A DNA stretch of 64,000 nt, taken from the NCBI GenBank assembly GCA_963677085.2, contig CAXXFH010000004.1:1736001-1800000 (forward strand). Direction: 5' to 3'. The position numbers and the translations under genes are program-made. Origin of the DNA: G963677085 sp963677085 (GTDB lineage: Bacteria; Planctomycetota; Planctomycetia; Pirellulales; Thermoguttaceae). Below, piece after piece: positions 7,392-15,330 of the stretch; the stretch's first letter is position 1; each line of letters begins with the position of its first letter. A model generated the notes under the pieces. The model was given only the letters and a program-made list of their open reading frames with translations. It searched no databases and was not told the DNA's origin.

Positions 7392-8372
7392 TTATCGCAT
7401 TGCCGCACGCATGGCGTCAAGAACTCTGGTGCGAACCTCGTCTAAAGAGCCTTCGAGAAACGCACCGGCCGCTTTGCGATGTCCGCCACCGCCGAATTGG
7501 GCCGCTATGGCGGCACAATCCACATCGCAACGGCTGCGGAAACTCACCTTGAAGCCGCCGTTGGGCTGCTCGACCATCAGCACGGCCGCCTCGGTGCCGC
7601 CCACCGAAAGCGTCGTGTTGATAATGTCTTCGCTGTCGGCCGGGTGCCCATCGACCGCTTGAAAGTCGGCCATCTCGATCGCCGTGTAGATCAGCCGACC
7701 GTTGAGCTCGGTTTGGATTCGGGCCATCGTTCGCCCGACCAGTCGGAGCCGGGCGAGCGTGTTGTTTTCATACAAATCTTTGTACAGTTTTTCAGGTTGA
7801 GCACCCGCGTCGATCAGTCGAGCTGCCAAACGCAGGGTCGTGCTACTGGTCGACGAGAACCGGAACCAGCCGGTATCGGTGGCCAACGCGGCAAACAACG
7901 GTTGGGCCATCTCGGGCGAAAGTTCAACGCCCAACGCGTCGGCCACTTCGATGACGAGCCGTCCGGTGGCCTCGGCCTCGGGGTTTTTGAAGGTCAACGC
8001 CCCCAGGTCGTCGCCGCTGACGTGGTGATCGATCACCACGCGTGTGCCGGGGAAACTGAGGATGACTTCCCCCATGTCGCCTAATTGGGCCAGAGCCGCC
8101 GTGTCCAACACGATGAGCACTTCATACGCGGCCAATTCGCTACGCTCGAAATCTACATCGAGCTGCTTCAGCGTTGCCTGTTCGGCGAGAAACTGCAAAC
8201 GCGGGGGGATTGCGTAGGGATTGACGATCAGCGCGTCTTTTCCCAACGCGCGGAGAATGGCAGCCATTCCGAGTTCACTCCCCAGAGCGTCGCAATCCGG
8301 CCGCACGTGGGCCGTGATCAAAAAACGCTGATGCGATTCGACGATTTTCCGCAGACGCGACCAGTCAGGCAT
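7392..8372 (-). CDS. DHH/DHHA1 phosphoesterase, NrnA-like oligoribonuclease/pAp phosphatase
   Basis: 326 residues, normal length for the NrnA group. It likely degrades short RNA oligonucleotides and dephosphorylates 3'-phosphoadenosine 5'-phosphate in the cytoplasm, using Mn ions. Motifs in order: H-x-RPDCDALGSE (residues 22-33), LDTAA (89-93), VIDHHVSGD (113-121, the DHH motif) and the DHHA1 signature GGGGHRKAAG (290-299). Motif I has PDCDA where PDGDA is usual. Start ATG at 8372 has no clear ribosome-binding site, as is common here. RibF follows on the other side of a spacer tract, with the same strand order. Confidence 0.9.
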   Translation of the reverse strand: MPDWSRLRKIVESHQRFLITAHVRPDCDALGSELGMAAILRALGKDALIVNPYAIPPRLQFLAEQATLKQLDVDFERSELAAYEVLIVLDTAALAQLGDMGEVILSFPGTRVVIDHHVSGDDLGALTFKNPEAEATGRLVIEVADALGVELSPEMAQPLFAALATDTGWFRFSSTSSTTLRLAARLIDAGAQPEKLYKDLYENNTLARLRLVGRTMARIQTELNGRLIYTAIEMADFQAVDGHPADSEDIINTTLSVGGTEAAVLMVEQPNGGFKVSFRSRCDVDCAAIAAQFGGGGHRKAAGAFLEGSLDEVRTRVLDAMRAAMR

Positions 8373-8435
8373 GGGAGACGCAAGTTGGGGGTAAGGATTA
8401 AGGAATAAGGAGTTGGCAATAAGGAGCTGAGAGGC

Positions 8436-8456
8436 TTGGTCGCTTCAGCGACCATG
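8436..8456. repeat. Short palindrome GGTCGCTTCAGCGACC with purine-rich spacer
   Basis: GGTCGCT-TC-AGCGACC is a 7-bp perfect stem between ribF and the DHH gene. Similar strings occur at 18478-18492 (TCGCTGAAGC, before atpG) and 59649-59666 (before the 3' end of the UDP-sugar pyrophosphorylase). It is preceded at 8385-8430 by a GTAAGGA/ATAAGGAG tract like other spacer tracts in the window. Confidence 0.55.
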
Positions 8457-8499
8457 ACCATCAGCGCGTGGCCCACGCCTCGTCGCCTTGGTGGTCGCC

Positions 8500-9441
8500 T
8501 TAATCGCCGACATTTTGATGCCGCTCGAACACGGTTTGAGTATCGGCCACATCGCGGTCGATCTGCACGCGCAAGGCTTCAGCATCGTCGAATCGCACAA
8601 TGTCTCGTAGACGAGCGAGAAAGTCAAGCTCGAGGCGGTGTCCGTAAAGGCTGCCATTGTAACCTAACAGATAGGGCTCCACCTTCAGGGAATCTTCGTC
8701 GAAAGTGGGGTTGGGACCGAGACTTGTCGCCGCGGGCCAGGGACATCCATCGACCCACGCCCGACAAGCGTAAATCCCTTCGCTAGGCATCACCGTGGTA
8801 ATGTGTTCCAAGTTGGCCGTGGGAAAACCCAGCGTGTTACCTCGGCCGGCTCCCCGGACGACCGTACCCTGGATGCGGTAGGGTCGGCCGAGCAACTCGG
8901 CGGCCGCTGCCACTTCGCCGGCCGCAACCAGTTTGCGGATCCGCGAACTGGAAACCAGTTGGCCGTCGATTTCGATCGGGGCAACCACTTCGAGCACGAT
9001 CCCTTCCGCGTCGCAATACTGCCGTAATACGTCGATCGTACCGCCGCGATTGTGGCCGAAGAAGAAGTTGGGACCTTCAACCATTGCCCGGGCGCCGAGC
9101 CGGTCGCAGACGATTCGCTCGAAGAACGTTCGAGCGTCGAGCTGCAGGAAGTCCTGATCGGTCGGGAAGGCGATAACCGCATCGACCCCCAATTGCCCCA
9201 GCAACTCGGCATTTCGTTCGGTCCATCCCAGCGGCGTGGGAGCCCGTTCTGGACGCAGAATTTGGGCCGGGTGAGGATCGAAGGTAAACACCACGGCCGG
9301 CCCGCCGATGCGCTGGGCTTGAGCGACCAGCCGCTGCACCAGACGCGCATGCCCTCGGTGGACGCCGTCGAAGTTGCCAATCGACAGCGCCCCGCCACGA
9401 CAGCGAGCAGGGAATTGAGCAAGATCGCGAAATAGACTCAC
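8500..9441 (-). CDS. ribF: Bifunctional riboflavin kinase / FAD synthetase
   Basis: 313 residues from GTG at 9441 (VSLFRDLAQF). The frame extends to 9504, but that extension is encoded by a spacer tract (TCGGAGGTCGG-type) and is unlikely to be protein. Phosphorylates riboflavin to FMN and adenylylates FMN to FAD. N-terminal FAD synthetase domain: SIGNFDGVHRGH (nucleotide-binding GxFDGxHxGH) and a later SSSRIR. C-terminal riboflavin kinase domain: GRGNTLGFPTANL, then GYNGSLYGHRLELDFL. All signatures are intact and the length is normal. Cytoplasmic, housekeeping. Confidence 0.95.
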   Translation of the reverse strand: MSLFRDLAQFPARCRGGALSIGNFDGVHRGHARLVQRLVAQAQRIGGPAVVFTFDPHPAQILRPERAPTPLGWTERNAELLGQLGVDAVIAFPTDQDFLQLDARTFFERIVCDRLGARAMVEGPNFFFGHNRGGTIDVLRQYCDAEGIVLEVVAPIEIDGQLVSSSRIRKLVAAGEVAAAAELLGRPYRIQGTVVRGAGRGNTLGFPTANLEHITTVMPSEGIYACRAWVDGCPWPAATSLGPNPTFDEDSLKVEPYLLGYNGSLYGHRLELDFLARLRDIVRFDDAEALRVQIDRDVADTQTVFERHQNVGD

Positions 9442-9506
9442 GGGACGGGAGTTGGAAAATCGGAGGTCGGAATTGGGAAGTTGGGGGTCGGAAAGCGGCG
9501 TCAAAG

Positions 9507-9528
9507 CCCACCGGTTGCAGCCGGTGGG
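9507..9528. repeat. REP-like palindrome, family D
   Basis: CCCACCGG-TTGCAG-CCGGTGGG, identical in core and loop to 3694-3715. It abuts the foldback element that begins two bases further on. Confidence 0.8.
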
Positions 9529-9529
9529 A

Positions 9530-9636
9530 CTATTGATGCCTACATTGAAAATGGTCTGCTTCGGAAAGCCAAATGCCTGAAAACCCAGGCTCCCGTTGGT
9601 CGCCTTCCGCTCATTAGCTATGCAAGCGTCAATAAA
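9530..9636. repeat. Foldback (MITE-like) element, copy 1
   Basis: About 106 bases. It begins TATTGATGCC and ends GCAAGCGTCAATAA, so the termini are inverted repeats. The interior contains GCTTCGGAAAGCC (from 9558), a central CTGAAAACCCAG and GTTGGTCGCCTTCCG. It aligns along its whole length, with few mismatches, to the reverse complement of 48371-48476 and partly to 48580-48675. There is no coding potential. It lies between ribF and the UVR-motif gene. Confidence 0.7.
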
Positions 9637-9669
9637 CCGCGCGGCTCAAGTTCGTGCCGCATTCTCTCG

Positions 9670-10449
9670 TTATTCGTTGTTTTCCTTGTAGACACGGATT
9701 TCGTCGCGCAATCGAGCAGCTTCTTCGAACTCCTCGGCAGCGATGGCCTCGGCCAGCTTTTCGCGCAGGATTTCCATCTCGCTCTTGGGACGTTGGCTTG
9801 CGGTCCGCTGTTGGTTGGCCACCACTTCTTCGCGCCAGTGCTCCAAGCTAAGCAGTTCCGCACACTCTTCAGCCTGCTGACTCTGCTGATACTCGTCGAA
9901 GAAATCGCGAACAGCGTCGATGCCTGCGTCGATCACCGAGACGGCCTCGTCGAACTGCTCCTGCGCGACCAGTGGCGAAGCCACCGCCCGAGTGTACATC
10001 ATAGTTACGTAGGGACGCCACTGATCGAATTGCAGCTTCAGCCGTTCGTCGTCCGTGTGTTGCCGGACGAAAGCGAACAGGGCCAGATTGCGTTTGGTAT
10101 CGCGGGCACACAAGTCGTAGCGTTCGAGGTGCCAAAACCCCAAGTAACGATGGTAATACTGAACCCCCTCGCGCCAAAGCCTCGCCAGGGCCTTCTCCTT
10201 GAGATGAAACTGGACATCGGGGTTGACAGCTTCGTGGGCTTGCTGCTTTTTCTGGTAGTACTCAAACCACGACTCACAATCGCCCGGTCTGGTTCCGTCG
10301 GGCCGGCCGTCGATCTCCATCTGCAGCAGCCCCAGGTCGACGCGGAGTTGGAGCTTCTCTGCGCCGTCGTCGCCCTGGATAACACGCACCCCGACCTCGT
10401 CGGGCTCGTAGGGCCAAGCTTGCAGAATCTTTGAAATATCCTTCGACAT
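9670..10449 (-). CDS. UVR-motif protein of unknown function
   Basis: 259 residues, ATG at 10449. The C-terminal residues 222-255 form a UVR helix pair (REKLAEAIAAEEFEEAARLR), as in UvrB, UvrC, McsA and ClpC, where it mediates protein-protein contact. Residues 1-215 are not a known enzyme domain; they are rich in Trp/Tyr/Arg and look helical (GVQYYHRYLGFWHLERYDLC). The cysteines are scattered, so McsA-type zinc fingers are absent. It is plausibly a regulator or adaptor in stress proteolysis, but this rests on the short C-terminal motif alone. Transcribed alone on the minus strand. Confidence 0.75.
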   Translation of the reverse strand: MSKDISKILQAWPYEPDEVGVRVIQGDDGAEKLQLRVDLGLLQMEIDGRPDGTRPGDCESWFEYYQKKQQAHEAVNPDVQFHLKEKALARLWREGVQYYHRYLGFWHLERYDLCARDTKRNLALFAFVRQHTDDERLKLQFDQWRPYVTMMYTRAVASPLVAQEQFDEAVSVIDAGIDAVRDFFDEYQQSQQAEECAELLSLEHWREEVVANQQRTASQRPKSEMEILREKLAEAIAAEEFEEAARLRDEIRVYKENNE

Positions 10450-10770
10450 CGCACTGCCATGGGGTTGTGAATAGCGAGGGCCAGTTGCCGATCGACCGCC
10501 GTCGTCTGGCGATTTTCCCCGCGGCGAGGTGAAACGTCAGCAAACCTTCACCATACAACAGTGTACCCGCCTGGCAACCCACGAGGAAAGGGGGACGGGC
10601 GCCCCGACGCTCCCGTAGCTCCCACGCGGCAGCCCAAGGAGAAGACGCTTTACATCCCTGGAGCGCGCTGACGCCTTTTTTAGAAGCCGTTGCCAAACTG
10701 GTATCGAGGTCATTCGTTCGGCAAATAGGCGAACCCGAAGCCGGGTGTTGAAATCGCCGCTAGAAGATCT

Positions 10771-10816
10771 CGACGCGAAGTGCCTGACAGTGCATTCCCA
10801 CGCGAACCGTGGGAGC
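10771..10816. repeat. Half of a family B compound palindrome
   Basis: CGACGCGAAG followed by a CCTGACAGTGC-type spacer and TTCCCACGCGAACCGTGGGAGC. It matches the right half of the element at 4761-4806 in order and spacing. It lies in a 410-base gene-free region (10450-10860) in which I see nothing else. Confidence 0.65.
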
Positions 10817-10860
10817 GAGAGAAAAACCGGCTTGCCGGGATCGAGCGACACGCCGCGCGA

Positions 10861-12150
10861 CTATTCGCCCGCGTCACGTACCACCGGCTCCATAACCTTC
10901 GTGTTCCGGTCGACCGCCAGCACGATGGTCCGCTGCTCGACGCCGTCGCTGCTGCTAGCCACCACGGGCAGCACGTGCCGCCGGTCGGGCAGATTGAAAC
11001 GGACGGCGAATGTCCCGTCCTCACGCAGATGCACCGGCTCACCCTTGAGGGTGACGCGGGCGTCGGGATCGGTAACGCCGTGGACAATCAACTCAGCGTC
11101 GATCTCGAAGTTGAATTCGCGGCGATCGCCGCCGGCCCCCATGCCAAACTGCGTAGCCATCGGATCGCCCATCGGACGCCGCAAACGCTCTTCGAAAACC
11201 TCCTTGAGGTCTCCGTTGGCCTCCTGCTCGGTATAGCCGCCGCTCATAGCGTACACGCGATCGAAATCTTTGGCGACTTCCGCCCAGTTGTTGTCGAACG
11301 AGTCTTTGGCGCCGGCACGCGGGGTGGTCACAACATTGCTGCGGACCAAGGAGAAGAAACGCCCGTCGGTCAGCACGTAGCCAAGGTCGATCTGAAAAGT
11401 CCTCGGAGGGTTCTGTACGTCGATGTACCAGTTGTTTACGCCACCGTGGACCTCGATATCGCGTTCGTGCTCACGCGTGGTATTGGTAGTGCTGGATTTC
11501 GGTAACGTGAACAGCCGGAGCGTGGGTTGGGCACCATGCCAGTATTGCCCCAAGGCGGCGCGGGCACGGTCGATGGTCGTGCGAGTGAGCTCCCAGTAGA
11601 CGTGAAGCCAGTAAGGGTCGCGAACCATCAATACCAGGCGGTCTTTGTTGACCTCTTGCCCATCGTTTTCTGCCTTCAGGGCCAGGTCCTTCGATTCGGC
11701 CAGACGAGCCTTGATCAGTCGCAGACGCCGTTCGGCGTAGGGCGTAAGGGTTTTGACTCGGCCGTCGCCGTTTCTCGAAGCCTTGCCGTTTTTCGATGCT
11801 GTGCCGTTGTGCGACACGCCATTGTGCGAGTGACCGTTGTTGCTGGCGACGCCGTTCGACAACACGCCGTTGTGGGCCTTCCCGTTTTTCGCATGGCCGT
11901 TAGTACTGGCCACACCGTTGGTTGCCGGCCGGCGGGCGGCCGGCTTCTTACTACATCCGTTGGATGTGCTGCACCCGTTGGATTTCCCTTTCGAGGCTTC
12001 TGATTTCGCAGCTTCCGATTTTGCGGTCTTCAGCAGGGCTTTGACCAGCGCGTCTTTCCGCATGGAGTGCCAGCCGGGCACCCCCTTTTTCTTAGCCATT
12101 GCGGCAAGATCTTTGACCGTGTAGGTCCTGAGCGTGGCTGCGTTAATCAC
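10861..12150 (-). CDS. DUF4912 protein with Rho-N/SAP-like N-terminus and Asn-Gly repeat linker
   Basis: 429 residues. The start is GTG at 12150, with GGAGG 8 bases upstream; the frame runs on to 12285 without a comparable signal. Residues 5-40 (TLRTYTVKDLAAMAKKKGVP ... RKDALVKALLK) match the LEM/SAP-like fold at the N-terminus of Rho. Residues about 55-135 are a linker of NGxxxNG units (NGCSTSNGC, NGHAKNGKAHNG). Residues 150-330 are a DUF4912 domain (RDPYWLHVYWELT ... NNWYIDV ... GRFFSLVRSN). The C-terminus is a beta-rich domain resembling a cell-surface or glycan-binding fold (FEIDAELIVHGVTDPDARVT). DUF4912 proteins occur in planctomycetes and some other phyla without known function; a nucleic-acid link is inferred only from the N-terminus. 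Confidence 0.8.
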   Translation of the reverse strand: MINAATLRTYTVKDLAAMAKKKGVPGWHSMRKDALVKALLKTAKSEAAKSEASKGKSNGCSTSNGCSKKPAARRPATNGVASTNGHAKNGKAHNGVLSNGVASNNGHSHNGVSHNGTASKNGKASRNGDGRVKTLTPYAERRLRLIKARLAESKDLALKAENDGQEVNKDRLVLMVRDPYWLHVYWELTRTTIDRARAALGQYWHGAQPTLRLFTLPKSSTTNTTREHERDIEVHGGVNNWYIDVQNPPRTFQIDLGYVLTDGRFFSLVRSNVVTTPRAGAKDSFDNNWAEVAKDFDRVYAMSGGYTEQEANGDLKEVFEERLRRPMGDPMATQFGMGAGGDRREFNFEIDAELIVHGVTDPDARVTLKGEPVHLREDGTFAVRFNLPDRRHVLPVVASSSDGVEQRTIVLAVDRNTKVMEPVVRDAGE

Positions 12151-13149
12151 GGAATGTACCTCCGGGCTTGCCGGTCGCGCGTCGGAAGGCGCGAGGAGGC
12201 GGGTCGGTGGGTGGTGGTGCATCTTCCTTGACCCGAATTTGGTGCCAGCCTCCCACGGAACATCCTGTTCGTGCGAGTTTTCCACGAAACAGCTCGAAGG
12301 AAACGGCCACTACCTGCCACGGGAATTGAAGTGGCCTCAATCCATCGGATTTCCTTGCGTTACCGGTTGCCGCGTCGATCAAAACGGTGGGAGATCGAAA
12401 CGGCGACTTCGGCTCCTGATACGCAAGTCCGAACCGTTCGCCTGGCGTCTCCTGCCCACGGTAGGCACCCTAGCGGGTATGGGAAGGAGACTCCCATGAC
12501 CTTGATTATACTTACCCCGCTTAGGTAACGCAATGATTTGGTTAGGTTAAGTGGTCATTAACGGCGGACATTAACGGTTGTATCTACTTGAAATACAAAG
12601 GGTTAGCGAAAACACAACGAGAGAACCGGTACTTCGCTATTTTGCAAAACACCCACTAATCGGGTTATCCGCTCCCAGACTGCTTGTACGACCTGTCGGT
12701 GAAAAATGGCGACGCAATTCGCAGTGTCCAGCCATCGATTCCGGACGACGCCAAGTGGGTATCAGAAGAGAATTTCCCGCCGCTGAGCACCCGCCGCGCT
12801 TTCGTCGCTTTCACGACGATTTAGCGACTGACAGTTGTCAGCTGGTTGACAGTGTGTGATCGACGCAATAACCTGACTTTTCTTCGCTGGCGAAAGAGTG
12901 TGCATGACGGTCGCTGCACCGCCGCTGGTGCTCCGCTCGACGAGGGCAAACTGCAAGAATCGCTGGCCTTTTGCGAAGTCCGGCGAGTTGCTAAGAGCGG
13001 ATTCCCGCGGGGAATGAGGCAGTAGCGAAAGTGACAGGCGGTCGTATCGTGCAGTACGTTTTGTGGTGAGAGCCGCCGTATGGCGAAAATTTTCCGCCAA
13101 CGGACCTTTTGCCTACTGGCCCTGGTAACCACAACCCACGTGTCGCACC
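12151..13149. promoter_or_regulatory. 1-kb gene-free region upstream of the atp operon
   Basis: No convincing gene. At 12828-12841 there is a palindrome CTGACA-GT-TGTCAG. Four bases later a perfect TTGACA (12846-12851) is followed, 17 bases on, by only TAACCT, so the promoter is a weak candidate about 300 bases before the first atp gene. TTGTAT...ATACAA at 12577-12597 is a second small inverted repeat. The region divides the minus-strand DUF4912 gene from the plus-strand operon, so promoters for both should lie here. Confidence 0.35.
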
Positions 13150-13407
13150 GTGCATTCACCGCCTGACGATCGTTCTCCGATGGCGTTAGCCATGGAGTGG
13201 ACTTCTCGGGTAACGACAATTGCCCTGGAGATGGCCTTGCCTTCGCTGGCCGGCCTTTGGCTGGACCGGCGTTTCGGCACCAAGGCCTTGTTTACAATCC
13301 TGGGAGTAATCCTGGGTTTTGCTACGGGCATGTGGCATTTACTGAAGCTGGCTGGGCAACCACCGAAATCACCTGACCGCGACACACGCCGACCACCGGA
13401 GCCTTGA
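13150..13407 (+). CDS. AtpZ/AtpI-family small membrane protein, first gene of the ATP synthase operon
   Basis: 85 residues from GTG at 13150; ATG at 13180 or 13192 are alternatives. Two membrane helices joined by a short polar turn: TIALEMALPSLAGLWLDRRF and LFTILGVILGFATGMWHLL, followed by a Pro/Lys tail. The pattern (GLWLDxRxGT...GxxxGFxxGxWxL) is that of the F0F1-ATPase 'gene 1'/AtpZ group, which precedes structural atp genes and has been linked to rotor assembly or Mg/Ca handling. The position directly upstream of atpB supports the call. Confidence 0.75.
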   Translation: MHSPPDDRSPMALAMEWTSRVTTIALEMALPSLAGLWLDRRFGTKALFTILGVILGFATGMWHLLKLAGQPPKSPDRDTRRPPEP

Positions 13408-13438
13408 TGTAGTAGCCGGGCGGATTTCGGCTTATGCG

Positions 13439-13466
13439 AATTGCCTACACTGAATTGCCTACACCT
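13439..13466 (+). repeat. Tandem 14-base duplication GAATTGCCTACAC
   Basis: Two adjacent near-identical copies (13439-13452 and 13453-13466) in the 140-base gap between the AtpZ-like gene and the next membrane protein. It could be a tandem protein-binding site or a recent slippage event. Confidence 0.6.
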
Positions 13467-13547
13467 TGGACACGCGTAACGTTTTTGTCTCAGTAAGATT
13501 TGTACGGCGACTTGCCGTTTGACTTCAGTCGCGGCTTCGGAAAAGCG

Positions 13548-13973
13548 ATGTTTGTTTCATTGGCGGATCTCCGGAAGCGAAGTTTGCCTTTGCGGCTTGC
13601 GATGCTTTTAGCAGTAATCGGATTGTTTTACTTGGTGATTGTGCCGATAGCAGTTTGGTATCGGGGTGTTTGGGGAGCGGTGGCGGCTTCGGCGGCCGCG
13701 GGCGTGTGCCTGCTGGGCGGAGGCTTGGCCATGGCAATCAGCCACCACTACAACAACTCGGACCGCGTACTTGTAGGCTTCCTCCTAGGGATAGTTGCGC
13801 GCATGCTTCTCCCCTTGGGGGTAGGGTTGGCGGGGCACTTACTTGGTGGCCCACTAGCCGAAGGCGGCCTGTTGTACTATCTTTTGATGTTTTACCCGGT
13901 TGCCTTAAGCGTAGAGACGGCACTTTCATTACCGTCGACATCTTCGGCAACTCGGACCCCACCGACCCAATAG
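13548..13973 (+). CDS. ATP synthase subunit I-like four-helix membrane protein
   Basis: 141 residues from ATG at 13548; the frame reaches a TTG at 13500. Four hydrophobic segments: LRLAMLLAVIGLFYLVIVPI, WGAVAASAAAGVCLLGGGLA, VLVGFLLGIVARMLLPLGVG and LLYYLLMFYPVALSVETAL. The size, topology and position between the AtpZ-like gene and atpB match the variable AtpI/'ATP synthase protein I' family, which helps assemble the c-ring. Sequence identity in this family is low, so the call leans on position. Confidence 0.6.
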   Translation: MFVSLADLRKRSLPLRLAMLLAVIGLFYLVIVPIAVWYRGVWGAVAASAAAGVCLLGGGLAMAISHHYNNSDRVLVGFLLGIVARMLLPLGVGLAGHLLGGPLAEGGLLYYLLMFYPVALSVETALSLPSTSSATRTPPTQ

Positions 13974-14014
13974 CATCGACTTAGTAGCGACGAATTAACC
14001 ACCGGAATGGAACC

Positions 14015-14842
14015 ATGGCGGCAGACACTGCGGAACTGATGTCTCATGTGAAGGACACGACCTCCTTCCATTTGCCCCTGGGATACCACGTCGATATTCC
14101 GCAGCCTCTAATGGCAATCGGGATCCCCTTCGAGATCACCAAGTTCATGGTTTTGGAGCTTCTTGCGGCGGTGCTGATTCTCGCGATCTTCGTTCCCCTG
14201 GCGCAACGTATTCGTACGGGTCAGGCGCCCAAGGGCAAGTTGTGGAACTTCCTCGAAGCGCTGCTGCTGTTCCTGCGCGACGAGGTCGCCCGTCCGGCAA
14301 TTGGCAAGCACGACGCCGACCGGTTTCTGCCGTTTATCTGGTCGATCTTCTTCTTCGTTCTATTTTGCAACCTGTTGGGTTTGGTTCCCTGGCTCGGTTC
14401 GCCGACGGGAGCCTGGGGTTGCACATTGGCACTCGCGTTGATCACCTTCGTTACGGTGGTTGGCGCCGGGATGCTGAAGTATGGGCCGGTCGGTTTTTGG
14501 ATTGGCCAAGTGCCACATATGGAATTGCCCTTGGTGTTGGCCATATTCATCAAGCCAATGATTTTCGCCATCGAGATCATTGGCATGCTCGTAAAGCACT
14601 TCGTGTTGTCCGTGCGTTTGTTAGCCAACATGTTTGCCGGGCACTTGGTGCTCGCCGTAATCATTGGTTTTATCGCGATGACGGCCGACCAGCACATCGC
14701 CCTGTGGTCGGGTGTGACGATTGCCAGCGTCCTGGGGGCGGTGGCTTTGAATCTGCTGGAACTGTTCGTCGCGTTTTTGCAGGCATACATTTTTGCGTTT
14801 CTCTCAGCCTTGTTTATCGGCATGGCCGTTCACCAGCACTAG
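14015..14842 (+). CDS. atpB: F0F1 ATP synthase subunit a
   Basis: 275 residues, ATG at 14015. Stator membrane subunit that forms the two proton half-channels. The hallmark helix carries SVRLLANMFAGH, where R201 is the essential arginine facing the c-ring (E. coli R210). Other conserved parts are the GWLGSP-type turn (LVPWLGSPTGAWGCTLALAL), IKPMIFAIEIIGMLVKHFVL and the C-terminal FLQAYIFAFLSALFIGMAVH. The N-terminus (residues 1-40) is hydrophilic and periplasmic. Second-ranked core gene of a standard atp operon; atpE follows after 54 bases. Confidence 0.96.
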   Translation: MAADTAELMSHVKDTTSFHLPLGYHVDIPQPLMAIGIPFEITKFMVLELLAAVLILAIFVPLAQRIRTGQAPKGKLWNFLEALLLFLRDEVARPAIGKHDADRFLPFIWSIFFFVLFCNLLGLVPWLGSPTGAWGCTLALALITFVTVVGAGMLKYGPVGFWIGQVPHMELPLVLAIFIKPMIFAIEIIGMLVKHFVLSVRLLANMFAGHLVLAVIIGFIAMTADQHIALWSGVTIASVLGAVALNLLELFVAFLQAYIFAFLSALFIGMAVHQH

Positions 14843-14896
14843 GTCGGTGAAGGGCCTGTCGAAGCGACACCACGTACTTTGAAGGAGACGGATCAA

Positions 14897-15223
14897 GTGA
14901 AAGGGTTGACCAAGATTGCCGCCCTGTGTTTTGTGTTGATGTTGCTCGCCGCCCCGGCATTGGCCCAGGAAGGCACTGCGCCCGCCGAAGAGGGCGTGGC
15001 CGCCGCTCCGGCAACACTGATTGAGCTGTCCGGTGCGTTCGGCGCGGGCCTGATCATCATCGGCGCCGGCTACGGCATCGGCAAGATCGGCGCCAGCGCC
15101 GTGGAGAGCATGGCTCGGCAGCCGGAAGTTGCCGGCAACATCCAAACGGCCATGATCATTTCGGCCGCTCTGATCGAAGGTGCTACGTTCTTCGGTCTGA
15201 TCGTTTGTATGCTGGGTGGCTAA
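14897..15223 (+). CDS. atpE: F0F1 ATP synthase subunit c with signal-peptide-like extension
   Basis: 108 residues from GTG at 14897, placed by AAGGAG 9 bases upstream; a TTG at 14879 overlaps that Shine-Dalgarno and is rejected. Rotor proteolipid. Residues 1-23 look like a cleavable signal sequence (KIAALCFVLMLLAAPALAQ), then a short acidic linker, then the usual hairpin: helix 1 LSGAFGAGLIIIGAGYGIG, loop ARQPE (73-77), helix 2 IQTAMIISAALIEGATFFGL with proton carrier E94. Helix 1 has Ile where sodium-type rings have Gln, and E94 is followed by Gly-Ala rather than Ser/Thr, so proton coupling is predicted. Mature length would be about 85 residues, normal for the family. Confidence 0.95.
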   Translation: MKGLTKIAALCFVLMLLAAPALAQEGTAPAEEGVAAAPATLIELSGAFGAGLIIIGAGYGIGKIGASAVESMARQPEVAGNIQTAMIISAALIEGATFFGLIVCMLGG

Positions 15224-15330
15224 GGCGTCGTCGCCGGAGTCGATTCGGCGCGTGGGCGACAGCCGTCGCTCGGGCGCGTGTCCTCTCTGGGTGCGCAACG
15301 TGTAGGCGTGTTTTATTGCAGGAGTCTTCC

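Noticed and set aside
9442..9504. Longer N-terminus for RibF
   Set aside because: The extra codons come from a spacer tract of repeated GGAGGTCGG-type words; the GTG at 9441 begins directly before the conserved part.
14897..15223. Sodium-coupled ATP synthase
   Set aside because: Subunit c has Ile at the sodium-ligand Gln position and Gly-Ala after the ion-binding Glu, so proton coupling fits better.
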